The position numbers and the translations under genes are program-made. The notes beneath the pieces are model-generated. The model was not told the origin of the DNA and made no database searches. It saw only the letters and a list, made by a program, of their open reading frames with translations. Below, piece after piece: positions 36,723 to 46,326 of a stretch of 64,000 bases of DNA. The stretch lies in NCBI GenBank assembly GCA_903886275.1, contig CAISLN010000086.1:17212-81211 (forward strand), in the 5' to 3' direction. The DNA is from an uncultured beta proteobacterium. Lineage in GTDB: Bacteria; Pseudomonadota; Gammaproteobacteria; Burkholderiales; Burkholderiaceae_C. How positions within the stretch are numbered: the stretch's first letter is position 1; each line of letters starts with the position of its first letter.

Positions 36723-38399
36723 CTACCAATTGCGAAAACGTTTGGGCGGGTTGTAAAGCCCACCGGAGGCCCGCACCAGGTCGCGCATGCTGCGCGCGGC
36801 CAGCAGGCTGCGCGTGGCCAGTCGCTTGTCGATGCCCAACTCTTCGGCGCGCCGAATGATGCCGCGGTCGCGCAGGTTTTCCACCATGCGCTTATCGCGT
36901 GCCAGGCCCACCGGGGTGTAGCCGGCCACACCGCGAATCGCCTGCTCGCGCTCCTCATCGGTGCGGCACAAGAGCAGGTTGGCAATGCCCTCTTCGGTGA
37001 GGATGTGGGTGACGTCGTCACCGTAAATCATCACCGGCGGGATTTCCATCTTGGCCTGTTCGGCCAGCTTCCAGGCGTCCAGCGTTTCGACAAAAGCGGG
37101 CTGCATGTGCTCGCGAAAGGTCTCGACGATTTGCACCACCAGCTTTTGGCCGCGCGGCATGGCGTGCACGCCACTACGTCCCTGCCGCGCTTGTGCTCCA
37201 GCCTTTAGCCAGGCGGGTGAGGCGTGGCGGCGTCCGCGTGCGTCGGCCCCCATATTGGGTGCGCCACCAAAGCCGGCAATGCGCCCGGCTGTGGCCGTGG
37301 AGCTGTGGCCGTTGAGGTCGATCTGCAGCGTGCTGCCAATGAACATGTCGCAGGCGTAATGGCCGGCCGCTTGGCACAGGGCGCGGTTGCTGCGCAGGCT
37401 GCCGTCGGCACCGGTGAAGAACACATCGGGGCGTGCCCGCACATAGTTTTCCATGCCCAGCTCGGAGCCAAAGGAATGGATGGACTGCACCCAGCCGGCT
37501 TCAATCGCGGGGATCAGCGCCGGGTGCGGATTCAAGGCCCAGTGCTGGCAGATCTTGCCCTTCAGACCCAAGGATTCGGCATAGGTGGGCAGCAGCAGCT
37601 CAATCGCTGCCGTGTCAAAGCCGATGCCGTGGTTCAGGCGCTGCACGCCGTATTCGGCATACAGGCCCTTGATGGCCATCATCGCCATCAGCACCTGGAT
37701 CTCCGAAATCTGCGCCGGGTCGCGCGTGAACAGCGGCTCGATCACATTGGGCGTGGGTGCCAGGATGACAAAGTTCACCCAGTCGCCGGGGATGTCCACG
37801 CGCGGCAAGTGGTCCAGCATCTCGTTGACCTGGGCGATGACGATGCCGCCCTTGAAGGCCGTGGCTTCCACAATGGCCGGGGTGTCTTCGGTGTTGGCGC
37901 CGGTATACAGATTGCCCTGTGCGTCGGCCGCCTGCGCGCAGACCAGCGAGATGCGCGGCGTCAGGTCCACAAAGTAGCGGGCAAAGAGTTCCAGATAGGT
38001 GTGGATGGCGCCTATCTGTATGCGCCCCGTTGCCACCATCTTGGCCAGGCGCGCGCTCTGCGGGCCCGAAAAAGAAAAGTCGAGCTTGGAGGCGATGCCG
38101 TTCTCAAACAGATCCAGATGCTCGGGCAGGGCCAGCACCGACTGCACCATGTGCAGGTCATGCACCAAGGCCGGGTCGAGTTGCGTCAGGGCCCGGGCCA
38201 GAAAGTCGGCCTGCTTTTGGTTGTTGCCTTCCAGACAGACGCGGTCCCCGCATTCGATCACGGCGGTGAGCAGCTTGACCGTGTCGTCCGCCGCCACCTG
38301 CTTGCCGCGCAGGTTTGCTCCCAACGCACTGACGGCGCGGGCCAGGCGGCGCGCACGGCTTTGCGCCTGGGTGTTCCAGATGGCGTCCGGCGCGTTCAC
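36723..38399 (-). CDS. mdcA: Malonate decarboxylase alpha subunit MdcA (acetyl-ACP:malonate ACP transferase)
   Basis: Swaps acetate for malonate on the carrier protein, so malonate is activated without CoA loss. The 558-residue CoA-transferase-like protein starts at a GTG (38399) that overlaps the TRAP permease stop in a GTGA junction. Characteristic stretches are GDRVCLEGNNQKQADFLAR and NGHSSTATAGRIAGFGGAPN. Coupling to the transporter genes argues that malonate is the transported substrate. Confidence 0.94.
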   Translation of the reverse strand: MNAPDAIWNTQAQSRARRLARAVSALGANLRGKQVAADDTVKLLTAVIECGDRVCLEGNNQKQADFLARALTQLDPALVHDLHMVQSVLALPEHLDLFENGIASKLDFSFSGPQSARLAKMVATGRIQIGAIHTYLELFARYFVDLTPRISLVCAQAADAQGNLYTGANTEDTPAIVEATAFKGGIVIAQVNEMLDHLPRVDIPGDWVNFVILAPTPNVIEPLFTRDPAQISEIQVLMAMMAIKGLYAEYGVQRLNHGIGFDTAAIELLLPTYAESLGLKGKICQHWALNPHPALIPAIEAGWVQSIHSFGSELGMENYVRARPDVFFTGADGSLRSNRALCQAAGHYACDMFIGSTLQIDLNGHSSTATAGRIAGFGGAPNMGADARGRRHASPAWLKAGAQARQGRSGVHAMPRGQKLVVQIVETFREHMQPAFVETLDAWKLAEQAKMEIPPVMIYGDDVTHILTEEGIANLLLCRTDEEREQAIRGVAGYTPVGLARDKRMVENLRDRGIIRRAEELGIDKRLATRSLLAARSMRDLVRASGGLYNPPKRFRNW

Positions 38400-39745
38400 T
38401 TGATCCCCATCACCATGTTGGGCAGGCCAATGGCAATGCCTGGGAAGGCGCAGAGCAGGAACACGGCCACGAACATCAGTCCGACAAAGGGCATCACACC
38501 CCAGATCACATCCTTCAAGGGAATGTCGGGCGCCACGTTCTTGATGACGAAAATATTCAATCCCACGGGCGGATGGATCAGGCCCATTTCCATCACGATG
38601 GTCATCACCACACCAAACCAAATCAGATCAAAGCCGGCGGCTTTGAGCGGCGGCAGGATGATGGGTGCGGTCATCAAAATAATGGAGACCGGCGGCAGGA
38701 AGAAGCCCAGCACGATGACCATCACCAGCACCACGGCCAGCAGCACCCATTTGGAAAGCTGCATGCCAACAATCCACTGGGCCGCACCCTGGCTGATGTG
38801 CAGATGGCTCATCACATAGCTGTAGAGCAGCGACATACCGATGATCAGCATCAGCATGGTGGACTCTTTGAGCGTGGCACCCAGAATGGGCGCCAGGTCT
38901 TTCGGACGCCACAGGCCGTAGACGACTGCCACCAGACCCAGGGCCAGCAGGCCACCCAGACCGGCGGTTTCCGAGGGCGTGGCCAGACCGCCATACAGCG
39001 CCACCATCACACCGAGCAGCAGGATCAAAAAGGGCAGCACGCGCGGCAGCATCTCCACTTTTTGCGCCAGCGTGAAATGTTCTTTTTCAAGGTAGGCGGA
39101 CTTGGGTCCACCGTTCTCGTAAATGGCGAGTGCCGCCTTGTATTCCTGGCGCGCCTTCACCACCGCATAGCCGGCAAACAGGCTGACCATCAAAATGCCG
39201 GGACCAATGCCAGCCAGAAAGAGACGACCCAGCGACTGCTCTGCGGCCACCGCGTACAGAATCATCACCACAGAAGGCGGCAACAAAATGCCCAGCGTGC
39301 CACCTGCGGCGATGATGCCGGCCGCAAAGCCGGGCGAGTAACCGCGCCTGCGCATCTCGGGGATGCCGGCCGAGCCTATGGCCGAGCAGGTGGCAGGGCT
39401 TGAGCCGGCCATGGCGGCAAACAGCGCGCAGGCAAACACATTGGCAATGCCCAAGCCACCCGGCACCTTGTGCAGCCAGGCGTGGATGGCGGAATACAAA
39501 TCCTTGCCGGCGCGCGAGCGGCCAATGGCTGCGCCCTTCAGGATGAACAGCGGGATCGCCAGCAGGGTGATCGATGCCATCTCCTCGTAAACGTTTTGCG
39601 CCACGGTTTCCAGCGAGCTCGCAGGCATGAAGAAATACATAAAGGCCACGGCCACCGTGCCCAGCGCAAACGCGATGGGCATGCCGGAGAACATCACCAG
39701 CAGGGTGGCTGCGCCGTAGGAGAGGCCTATGCCGAGTTCGCTCAT
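38396..39745 (-). CDS. dctM: TRAP transporter large permease (DctM-like), probably malonate
   Basis: 449 residues with about 12 membrane segments; carries the transport channel of a sodium-driven TRAP importer. Family motifs AGSSPATCSAIGSAGIPEM and LPPSVVMILYA are present. It starts in a four-base overlap with the small permease gene and ends in a GTGA overlap with mdcA. The substrate is inferred from this operon position. Confidence 0.93.
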   Translation of the reverse strand: MSELGIGLSYGAATLLVMFSGMPIAFALGTVAVAFMYFFMPASSLETVAQNVYEEMASITLLAIPLFILKGAAIGRSRAGKDLYSAIHAWLHKVPGGLGIANVFACALFAAMAGSSPATCSAIGSAGIPEMRRRGYSPGFAAGIIAAGGTLGILLPPSVVMILYAVAAEQSLGRLFLAGIGPGILMVSLFAGYAVVKARQEYKAALAIYENGGPKSAYLEKEHFTLAQKVEMLPRVLPFLILLLGVMVALYGGLATPSETAGLGGLLALGLVAVVYGLWRPKDLAPILGATLKESTMLMLIIGMSLLYSYVMSHLHISQGAAQWIVGMQLSKWVLLAVVLVMVIVLGFFLPPVSIILMTAPIILPPLKAAGFDLIWFGVVMTIVMEMGLIHPPVGLNIFVIKNVAPDIPLKDVIWGVMPFVGLMFVAVFLLCAFPGIAIGLPNMVMGIK

Positions 39746-40311
39746 TTTTGGTCTTTCGATACTTCGCCGCCGGTGACTTGCACCAGGGTTTGCAATAACA
39801 GTTGCAGGGTCAGCACGCTCATGCCCAAGGCCATCAGCGCATAGGGAATCCACAGGGGTGGTGCAAAGCTACTCGAGGTGGTCTGGCCCTCGCTCCAGGC
39901 CTCATGGAACAGCGTCCACGACTTCCAACTAAAGAAGCTGCAAAACAGCGCCGAGAGGATGTCCACCAAAAACAGCCGGGCCCGGTTCACCAAGGGCGGC
40001 AACAGATTGGTAAAGGCTTCAATGCCCACATGGCCGCGCAGCGACTGCACATGGGCCGTGGTCATAAAGGTGGCGCCCACCAACAAAAACACCGCCACCT
40101 CGTCTTGCCAGTCGGTAGAGGTCTTGAGGAAGTAGCGCGTCACCACCGACCAGGTCAGCACGGTGGCTGCCAGCACCAGGGCCAGCATGGAGATGCGCAG
40201 CACCAGGGCGTTGAGCAGATTCAGGGCCGTGGCCAGTGCGGCCACCACCGCGTTTTTGGGCCGCATCGTTCCCGGAGCCAGCGAGGGCTCCAGCTCGAAA
40301 CCGTGGCTCAC
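39742..40311 (-). CDS. dctQ: TRAP transporter small permease (DctQ-like)
   Basis: 189 residues with four membrane segments and the DctQ motif VVTRYFLKTSTDWQDEVA. Needed with the M subunit for uptake. A GTG start overlaps the binding-protein stop (GTGA); an ATG at 40266 would shorten it by 15 residues. Confidence 0.9.
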   Translation of the reverse strand: MSHGFELEPSLAPGTMRPKNAVVAALATALNLLNALVLRISMLALVLAATVLTWSVVTRYFLKTSTDWQDEVAVFLLVGATFMTTAHVQSLRGHVGIEAFTNLLPPLVNRARLFLVDILSALFCSFFSWKSWTLFHEAWSEGQTTSSSFAPPLWIPYALMALGMSVLTLQLLLQTLVQVTGGEVSKDQK

Positions 40312-41333
40312 AGGGTTTGCTCGGCCAGGGCCAGCAGCTTGGCGCTGCCTTCATTCTTGGCGGCGTAATCCTTCCAGGCGGTCTGGCGGGCAATCGCCTG
40401 CCACTTTTTGATGGAGGCGGGTGACAGGTCGGCAATCTTGGCACCGGCCTTCTCATACACCTTGGCCACTTCGATATCGTCCTTTTTGGCCGCTTCCAGG
40501 GCGAACTTTTCCATGTCAGCGCCTACCGTCAGGACGGCGTCGCGCTGGTCCTTGGGCAGGGCGTCGAAGATCTGCTTGGACATCATCAGCGGCTCAAACA
40601 TGAACCAGTAGGCACCGGTGCGCCCGGTGGTCAGCGACTTGGCCACTTCTTCCAGGCGGAAGGAGATAAACGAAGTGGAAGAGGTCATGGCCGCGTCCAT
40701 GGCGCCGGTTTGCATGGCGGCATAAATTTCGTTGCTAGGCAGGCTGACCACCGAGGCACCGGCCTCTTTCAGGATCATGTCCACCTCGCGTGAGCCGCCG
40801 CGCACCTTCATGCCCTTGGCATCTTCCGGATCGATGATGGGCTTGCCGCGGGAAGCCACGCCACCGGCCTGCCAGACCCAGCTGATGAGCTGAATGCCCT
40901 TGGCCTGCAGCACGCGGTCGAGCTCGGCGCCCACCGGTTTGGTCTTCCAGCTGTAGGCCTGCTCGTAGGACACCACCAGGCCGGGCATCAGCCCGATGTT
41001 CACTTCCGGAATCTCACCGCCAGCGTAAGAGAGAGGAATCAACGCCATGTCCAAAGCGCCCTTGCGCATGGAGGAGAACTGGGCATTGGTCTTCATCAGC
41101 GAGGAACCTGGATAGATCTCGAACTTCAGGGCGCCCTTGGTGCGCTTTTCCACCTCCAGCGCGAACTGGCGCACCAGGCGGTCGCGGAAGTCGCCTTCTT
41201 TGAGCGTGCCGCCGGGAAACTGGTGCGAAATCTTCAGCGTGGTGCTCTGGGCGAACGCGCTGGTGGCCGGAACCAGGGCACAAGCGCCCAGGGTCAGGGC
41301 TGCAAGGGATTGAATCAGGTGTCTGCGCTGCAT
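40308..41333 (-). CDS. dctP: TRAP transporter substrate-binding protein (DctP-like)
   Basis: 341-residue periplasmic binding protein of the DctP family. The signal peptide ends near TSAFAQ; the mature part has LKISHQFPGGTLKEGD and AGGVASRGKPIIDPEDAKGMKVRG, with the Arg of KVRGGS placed where DctP proteins bind the substrate carboxylate. First gene of the ten-gene operon. Confidence 0.93.
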   Translation of the reverse strand: MQRRHLIQSLAALTLGACALVPATSAFAQSTTLKISHQFPGGTLKEGDFRDRLVRQFALEVEKRTKGALKFEIYPGSSLMKTNAQFSSMRKGALDMALIPLSYAGGEIPEVNIGLMPGLVVSYEQAYSWKTKPVGAELDRVLQAKGIQLISWVWQAGGVASRGKPIIDPEDAKGMKVRGGSREVDMILKEAGASVVSLPSNEIYAAMQTGAMDAAMTSSTSFISFRLEEVAKSLTTGRTGAYWFMFEPLMMSKQIFDALPKDQRDAVLTVGADMEKFALEAAKKDDIEVAKVYEKAGAKIADLSPASIKKWQAIARQTAWKDYAAKNEGSAKLLALAEQTL

Positions 41334-41364
41334 GGTTTTGTCTCCTCAGGAATGGATGGGGTCC

Positions 41365-41380
41365 AACGTTTGTATACGTT
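41365..41380. promoter_or_regulatory. Candidate GntR operator, AACGT-N6-ACGTT
   Basis: Perfect inverted repeat in the 138-base gap between dctP and the divergent gntR-type gene; the centre TTGTAT runs into GTATAC. FCD-type GntR regulators usually bind such short palindromes, so this is the natural site for control of both transcripts. Not tested. Confidence 0.5.
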
Positions 41381-41471
41381 AATGTATTGCTTTGTATTTA
41401 TTGATGTTATCGGTGGATACCCTGATGCCGAATTAGAATCCATTACTCAAAAGAGATGGGACAATCTGGCC

Positions 41472-42137
41472 ATGAAAATTTCCGACACCTTGCGTGAAAA
41501 AATTGAAGAACAGATCGCCACAGGCACCCTGGCGCCGGGCAGTTCGCTGGACGAAGCCACCCTGGTGGAGCAATACGGTGTGTCGCGCACGCCGGTGCGC
41601 GAAGCCCTGATCCAACTGGCCGCCGAGGGCTTGATTGAAATCCGTCCGCGCCGCGGCGCCGTGGTCACCAGCATTGGCCCCACGCGCTTGAGCGAGATGT
41701 TTGAGGTGATGGCCGAGTTGGAGGCCATGTGCGCCCGGCTGGCGGCGCGGCGCATGACGGAAGGCGAACGCAAGGACTTGCAGAGCGCCCACGAGGCCTG
41801 CGAGGCCGCCCGCGCCAAGGACGACTCCGACGCCTACTTCTATTGCAACGAGCAGTTCCACTCGGCCATTTATGCCGGCAGCCACAACGCCTTTTTGATC
41901 GAACAGGCCAGCCAGTTGCAGCGCCGCCTGCGCCCCTACCGGCGCCTGCAACTGCGCGTGCGCAACCGCATGGGCACCTCCTTCCAGGAACATCAGACGG
42001 TGGTGCAGGCCATAGCCGCTGGCGACACCGAGGGCGCCGCTCTCGCCCTGCGCAGCCATGTGGTGGTGCAAGGCGAACGCTTTGCCGATTTGCTGGCCTC
42101 ACTGCACGCGCTCCAACCCCAAGCCGAAGCGGCCTAA
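41472..42137 (+). CDS. GntR-family (FadR/FCD) transcriptional regulator of the malonate operon
   Basis: 221 residues: N-terminal winged helix (about 5-65, with YGVSRTPVREALIQLAAEG) and C-terminal FCD ligand domain (about 75-215) with the metal/ligand His residues in FHSAIY, EHQTVV and LRSHV. Divergent from the TRAP-mdc operon, so probably its malonate-responsive repressor, comparable in role to MatR/MdcY regulators. Confidence 0.88.
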   Translation: MKISDTLREKIEEQIATGTLAPGSSLDEATLVEQYGVSRTPVREALIQLAAEGLIEIRPRRGAVVTSIGPTRLSEMFEVMAELEAMCARLAARRMTEGERKDLQSAHEACEAARAKDDSDAYFYCNEQFHSAIYAGSHNAFLIEQASQLQRRLRPYRRLQLRVRNRMGTSFQEHQTVVQAIAAGDTEGAALALRSHVVVQGERFADLLASLHALQPQAEAA

Positions 42138-42147
42138 GGCCCCCTGT

Positions 42148-42172
42148 GCATCCGCAGCAGCGGATGCCTTTT
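42148..42172 (+). terminator. Rho-independent terminator after the GntR gene
   Basis: Perfect 8-base stem GCATCCGC/GCGGATGC with an AGCA loop, then CTTTT. It isolates the regulator from the porin-led operon that follows. Confidence 0.85.
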
Positions 42173-42355
42173 GGCGCTACCGGCGCGCCATACCGTCCTG
42201 CATCTACTTAAAATTTATCCAACAGCAACATCAGCATGTAAATTACGTTTTTTCAAAACATGATTACAAATTGAAATAAAAAAGCAGCCAATTATTTGCT
42301 TAAAACCTCTGAACGACGTGAATAATCCATCACGCACTACAAAGGAATTGGGCTC

Positions 42356-43528
42356 ATGCGTCACAAAATAAATCACCTGGCCGCCTGCATGGCGCTTGGC
42401 TTGTTAGCCGGAACCGCATCTGCCGTTGAGGTCGATTTCAGCGGCTTTGGGCAGGCCACCATAGGCCGTGTAACCGGTGGCTCGCCCACCGTCGATCAGA
42501 CCAGCGACATTCCCTACCCCCTCGTTCCCGGCAGCAGCTACCAAAACTTCAACTGCCCCTGTGCCGTTGGCAACTACGAACGCGCCGGTGTCTATGAATA
42601 TGGAAAAACCCAATTAGAGCCGGAGTCCCTTATCGGCCTGCAAGGCAAGATGACGTTTAGTCCGGACCTTACGGCCGTGGCGCAGGTGGTGGCGCGCGGC
42701 ATTGGCAAGGGCGTTGAACTCGACTGGGCCTATGGCAGCTACAACCTGACGCCGTCTCTCACGCTGCAGGTAGGGCATAAACGCCTGCCGCTCTACTACT
42801 ACTCCGACTTCATGTATGTGGGTTACGCCTATCCCTGGGTGCGCCCGCCGCAAGACCTGTATGCCTGGCAAATCTATGCCTACGATGGCGCCAACCTGAT
42901 GCACAAGTCCAATGTGGGCGACTGGTCGCTGACCAGCAATGTCTGGGTGGGCAGTGGGCGCGACAAAGACAACAGCATGCTCTCCAAGCTCTACTACGGA
43001 ATAAAAATAGACGAGGAGTGGAAAGACATGCTGGGCGCCTATGTCGAGGGTACCAATGACATAGTGACCGCACGCGCCGTCTACATGCACACCACCGTGA
43101 ACCGCTTTGGCCTGGTCAACGGCAGCATGACACCCGTCATGCACGGTGAGAACGGCATCGTCAATGGGGTGGGGCAGGACTTCTACGGTTTCTCTCTCAA
43201 TGCCGATTACAACAACTGGTTGCTGCGCACCGAGGTGAACTACGTGGACCGCCCCACGGTCAAAAACAGCTACACCGCGCAGTCTTACTCGGGCGGCTAC
43301 CAGTTTGGACCCCACACGGTGATGCTCGGCTGGTCGCAGTTCCGCGAGCGCTCCGAGCTGTGGCCCGATGGCGTCGAGTTCCACACCACCAAGACCCTGT
43401 CCTACCGCTGGGACTACGCCAAATCACAGGCCCTCAAACTGCAATACGACCAGATCAGGGATGGGTCCAAATGGCTCTTTACCGGCAACGCCGACCTGCT
43501 CTCTGGCTCGGTGCAGTTTGTTTTCTGA
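42356..43528 (+). CDS. Outer-membrane porin-like protein
   Basis: 390 residues with a signal peptide (cleavage near ASAVE) and a Tyr/Gly-rich beta-barrel that ends in a terminal Phe (GSVQFVF), the outer-membrane insertion signal. CPC in FNCPCAVG near the start is unusual for a porin. The upstream 42.17-42.35 kb is AT-rich and probably carries the promoter. It lies 13 bp before the PstS-like gene, so the two are likely co-expressed. Substrate unknown. Confidence 0.8.
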   Translation: MRHKINHLAACMALGLLAGTASAVEVDFSGFGQATIGRVTGGSPTVDQTSDIPYPLVPGSSYQNFNCPCAVGNYERAGVYEYGKTQLEPESLIGLQGKMTFSPDLTAVAQVVARGIGKGVELDWAYGSYNLTPSLTLQVGHKRLPLYYYSDFMYVGYAYPWVRPPQDLYAWQIYAYDGANLMHKSNVGDWSLTSNVWVGSGRDKDNSMLSKLYYGIKIDEEWKDMLGAYVEGTNDIVTARAVYMHTTVNRFGLVNGSMTPVMHGENGIVNGVGQDFYGFSLNADYNNWLLRTEVNYVDRPTVKNSYTAQSYSGGYQFGPHTVMLGWSQFRERSELWPDGVEFHTTKTLSYRWDYAKSQALKLQYDQIRDGSKWLFTGNADLLSGSVQFVF

Positions 43529-43541
43529 GGACACAAGAATC

Positions 43542-43970
43542 ATGAATATTTTGTACAAGTCCGCATTCCCCCTCACCGTTTTTATCGCGCTCTGCGCCAC
43601 CGCAGCGCAGGCCGAAGAGGTGGTTGTCGCCAACCCAAAGTCGGGCCTGACCGAACTGAGCAAGCAGGAAGTCTCCGACCTCTTTTTGGGCAAACGCGCC
43701 ACCTTTCCGGATGGCCGAATGGCGGTGCCCCTAGACCACGCCGAAGGCACGCCAAGCCGGGAGGACTTTCACGGCAAGTTCACTGGCAAGTCGCCAGCCC
43801 AACTCAAAGCCTATTGGTCCAAGCAGGTTTTCTCCGGCAAGGGCACGCCACCCAAAGAGGTTCCGGGATCGGCCGACGCCAAAAAACTCGTGGCCGAGAA
43901 CCCCAGCATGATTGCCTATATCGACAAGAGCCAAGTCGATGCGTCCGTCAAGGTCGTGGCCGCCCCCTGA
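43542..43970 (+). CDS. Small PstS-like periplasmic binding protein
   Basis: 142 residues with a signal peptide (cleavage near AQAEE). The mature part is a short PBP/PstS-like domain with LSKQEVSDLFLGK and an ENPSMIAYIDKS segment, matching the small phosphate-binding-protein-like proteins that lack a transporter. No ABC permease or ATPase is nearby. Set between a porin and a sensor kinase, it may present a ligand to the kinase; that is inference. Confidence 0.75.
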   Translation: MNILYKSAFPLTVFIALCATAAQAEEVVVANPKSGLTELSKQEVSDLFLGKRATFPDGRMAVPLDHAEGTPSREDFHGKFTGKSPAQLKAYWSKQVFSGKGTPPKEVPGSADAKKLVAENPSMIAYIDKSQVDASVKVVAAP

Positions 43971-44006
43971 GCGCTGAGCACCCTTGCCTAATGGAGACTT
44001 ACCGCC

Positions 44007-46295
44007 ATGCATGCTGAGACATATACGACACCGGCCGATCAAACTAGCGCAACGAAAGCCCCTTCGGTGGCAAGTGAGCCTACCCAAGCGAGCACCCAAC
44101 CCATGCGCAAAATCATTGTGATGGTGGGTGTCGCGATCTTTGTGTTTCTGGCCTTCACCACCTATAGCGTACAAAAGTCTATCCAGACCAGCCAAAAACA
44201 GGCCGCCATCAAGGACCTGTACTTCCCCGTGCTCGAACGCGTCGATGCCAACATCGTGCGCCTGGACAAGATGGAAGAGCGCTTCTTGCAAGCGGTGATG
44301 ACGGGTGAGCGCGACCCTATCGACGAAGCCGCCAACTTGAATGCTGCGGGCGACAAGGCCTTTGAGGACATGCTGGAGCGCTACCCGCAGCGCGCGCAGG
44401 ACATTGCCAAACTGCGCGCCGAATTCCAACACTACAACGCGTTTGCCGCGACCACCTCGGCCGCCTTGATGGCGCAAAAGGGAGGGGACGCCAAGGGCAT
44501 GAACCTCGCCTTGAGCGATTTGCGCCAACACATCAAGGCGTTTCGCGAGTCCAGCTATGCCAACTTCTTGCAGACCCTGGAAGAGTCGCAGGCAGCGGTC
44601 AAGTTCAATCTCTATATGGGCATCGCGCTGGGCCTGATGAACCTTGCTTTCATGGCGGTGCTGGTGTTTTTCATCCGCAACAACGTGAGGATGATGACGG
44701 TCATCGCCGAGCAAAATGCCACCCTGGAAAACCGTGTCGCCGAGCGCACCGCGCAGTTGAGCCAGAAGACCTCCGACATCAACGCCATGTTGCACAACAT
44801 GAGCCTAGGCGTGTGCACGGTGGTGCCTGGCAACACCCTTCACCCGGAATATTCGAGCCACATGCATAGCATCTTTGGCAGCGACAGCTTGGACGGCCAA
44901 GATGTGCTGGAGCGCTTGTTTGCCATCTCGAATCTCGGCGTGGACGCCAAGGACCAGGTCGCCACGGCACTGGGCTCCATCATCGGCGAAGACAACATGA
45001 TGTTTGACTGCAACGGGCATCTGCTGGTGCGCGAAATGCAAATCGAAGGCAACGACGGACGGGCCAAGATGCTGCAAATGGACTGGAGCCCGATTGTCAG
45101 CGACCAAGACGTGGTTGAAAAAGTGCTGCTGATCGTGCAAGACGTGACCCACCTGCGAGAGCTGGAGCTGGCCTCTGCGCACCAGAAGGAAGAACTCGAT
45201 CTCATCTCGCAGATCCTGAAAATCTCCATCGGCAAATTCAATGACTTCCTGGACAATGCAAAGAAACTGGCCGCCGACAACCGCCGCGTGATCCTGCAGA
45301 GCCCGGGCCGCGACCCCCAGGCCATCACCGCCCTGTTTCGCAATATGCACACCATCAAGGGCAATGCGCGCACCTACGAATTCAGGCTGATTACCGACGC
45401 CGCCCATGCAGCGGAACAGGAATACGACCGGCTGCGCAAGAACGAAGAGGCAGCCTGGAATAGCGAGGCGCTGTTGGACGAACTCGGCGCGGTCGAAGTC
45501 GCCATTGCGCGTTATCAGGCGGTCAGTGAAGACAAACTCGGGCGCAAGGGTCGGGCCTCTGACCTGCTCACCACGCGCGGTGTCTTTGTCTCCCATGACG
45601 CCATTGCGGATCTCAAGGCCCTTGCTGCCACGCTGGAAAAATCGGGCACCGACCTGACTGCGCTGACCAAGGGGCTGGACCGACTGGGCCTCATTCCACT
45701 GGAGCGCATTGTTTCGGGATCGGTGGATTCCATTGCGTCACTGGCCAAGGAACTGGAGAAACCCACCCCAAGGGCCCAACTGGTGGGCGGCGATATGGCG
45801 CTCAACAGTGCCTTTTCCGAGGCGCTCAAGAGCGCGCTCATGCACATCGTGCGCAACGCGCTGGACCACGGGATTGAGTCACCCCTTGAGCGCATCCAGG
45901 CGCACAAGCACGCACAAGGGCAGCTCCACTTTGTTTGCACGCGCCAAGGTGACGACACCGCTGAGCTGCAGGTGTTCGACGATGGCCGTGGCCTGGCGCT
46001 GCACAAACTGCTGCAAAAAGGCGTTGCCTGCGGCATGTTTGCGCCCCACGCCCAACCCACCCCCGAAGCCATTGCCGAACTGGTCTTTCACTCCGGACTC
46101 TCCACCGCAGAGGCACTGACACAGGTATCGGGGCGCGGCGTCGGCATGGACGCAGCCCGAGCCTTTCTGACCGCGCAGGGCGGCAGCATTCGAGTGGCGC
46201 TCAACGCAGCGACTCCCGGCGTGGATGCCCAAGCAATCGGGTTCACCCCGTTCAAGTTTGTGATCGAACTGCCCCCTTGTGCATTTACCCACTGA
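44007..46295 (+). CDS. Membrane-bound CheA-like histidine kinase with Hpt domain
   Basis: 762 residues. Membrane helices at about 35-52 and 203-222 enclose a helical periplasmic sensor (53-202). A coiled coil (232-255) and a PAS-like region (258-385) follow. A Hpt domain carries the phospho-accepting His448 in MHTIKGNAR. The C-terminal ATPase is of CheA type: HIVRNALDHGIE (613-624), DDGRGL and SGRGVGMDA (708-716). It ends there, with no CheW-like (P5) domain. So it combines CheA chemistry with its own transmembrane sensor. First signalling gene of a five-gene run. Confidence 0.85.
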   Translation: MHAETYTTPADQTSATKAPSVASEPTQASTQPMRKIIVMVGVAIFVFLAFTTYSVQKSIQTSQKQAAIKDLYFPVLERVDANIVRLDKMEERFLQAVMTGERDPIDEAANLNAAGDKAFEDMLERYPQRAQDIAKLRAEFQHYNAFAATTSAALMAQKGGDAKGMNLALSDLRQHIKAFRESSYANFLQTLEESQAAVKFNLYMGIALGLMNLAFMAVLVFFIRNNVRMMTVIAEQNATLENRVAERTAQLSQKTSDINAMLHNMSLGVCTVVPGNTLHPEYSSHMHSIFGSDSLDGQDVLERLFAISNLGVDAKDQVATALGSIIGEDNMMFDCNGHLLVREMQIEGNDGRAKMLQMDWSPIVSDQDVVEKVLLIVQDVTHLRELELASAHQKEELDLISQILKISIGKFNDFLDNAKKLAADNRRVILQSPGRDPQAITALFRNMHTIKGNARTYEFRLITDAAHAAEQEYDRLRKNEEAAWNSEALLDELGAVEVAIARYQAVSEDKLGRKGRASDLLTTRGVFVSHDAIADLKALAATLEKSGTDLTALTKGLDRLGLIPLERIVSGSVDSIASLAKELEKPTPRAQLVGGDMALNSAFSEALKSALMHIVRNALDHGIESPLERIQAHKHAQGQLHFVCTRQGDDTAELQVFDDGRGLALHKLLQKGVACGMFAPHAQPTPEAIAELVFHSGLSTAEALTQVSGRGVGMDAARAFLTAQGGSIRVALNAATPGVDAQAIGFTPFKFVIELPPCAFTH

Positions 46296-46326
46296 TAGCC
46301 CGGTCCATCGCCCATCCACAGACCCC

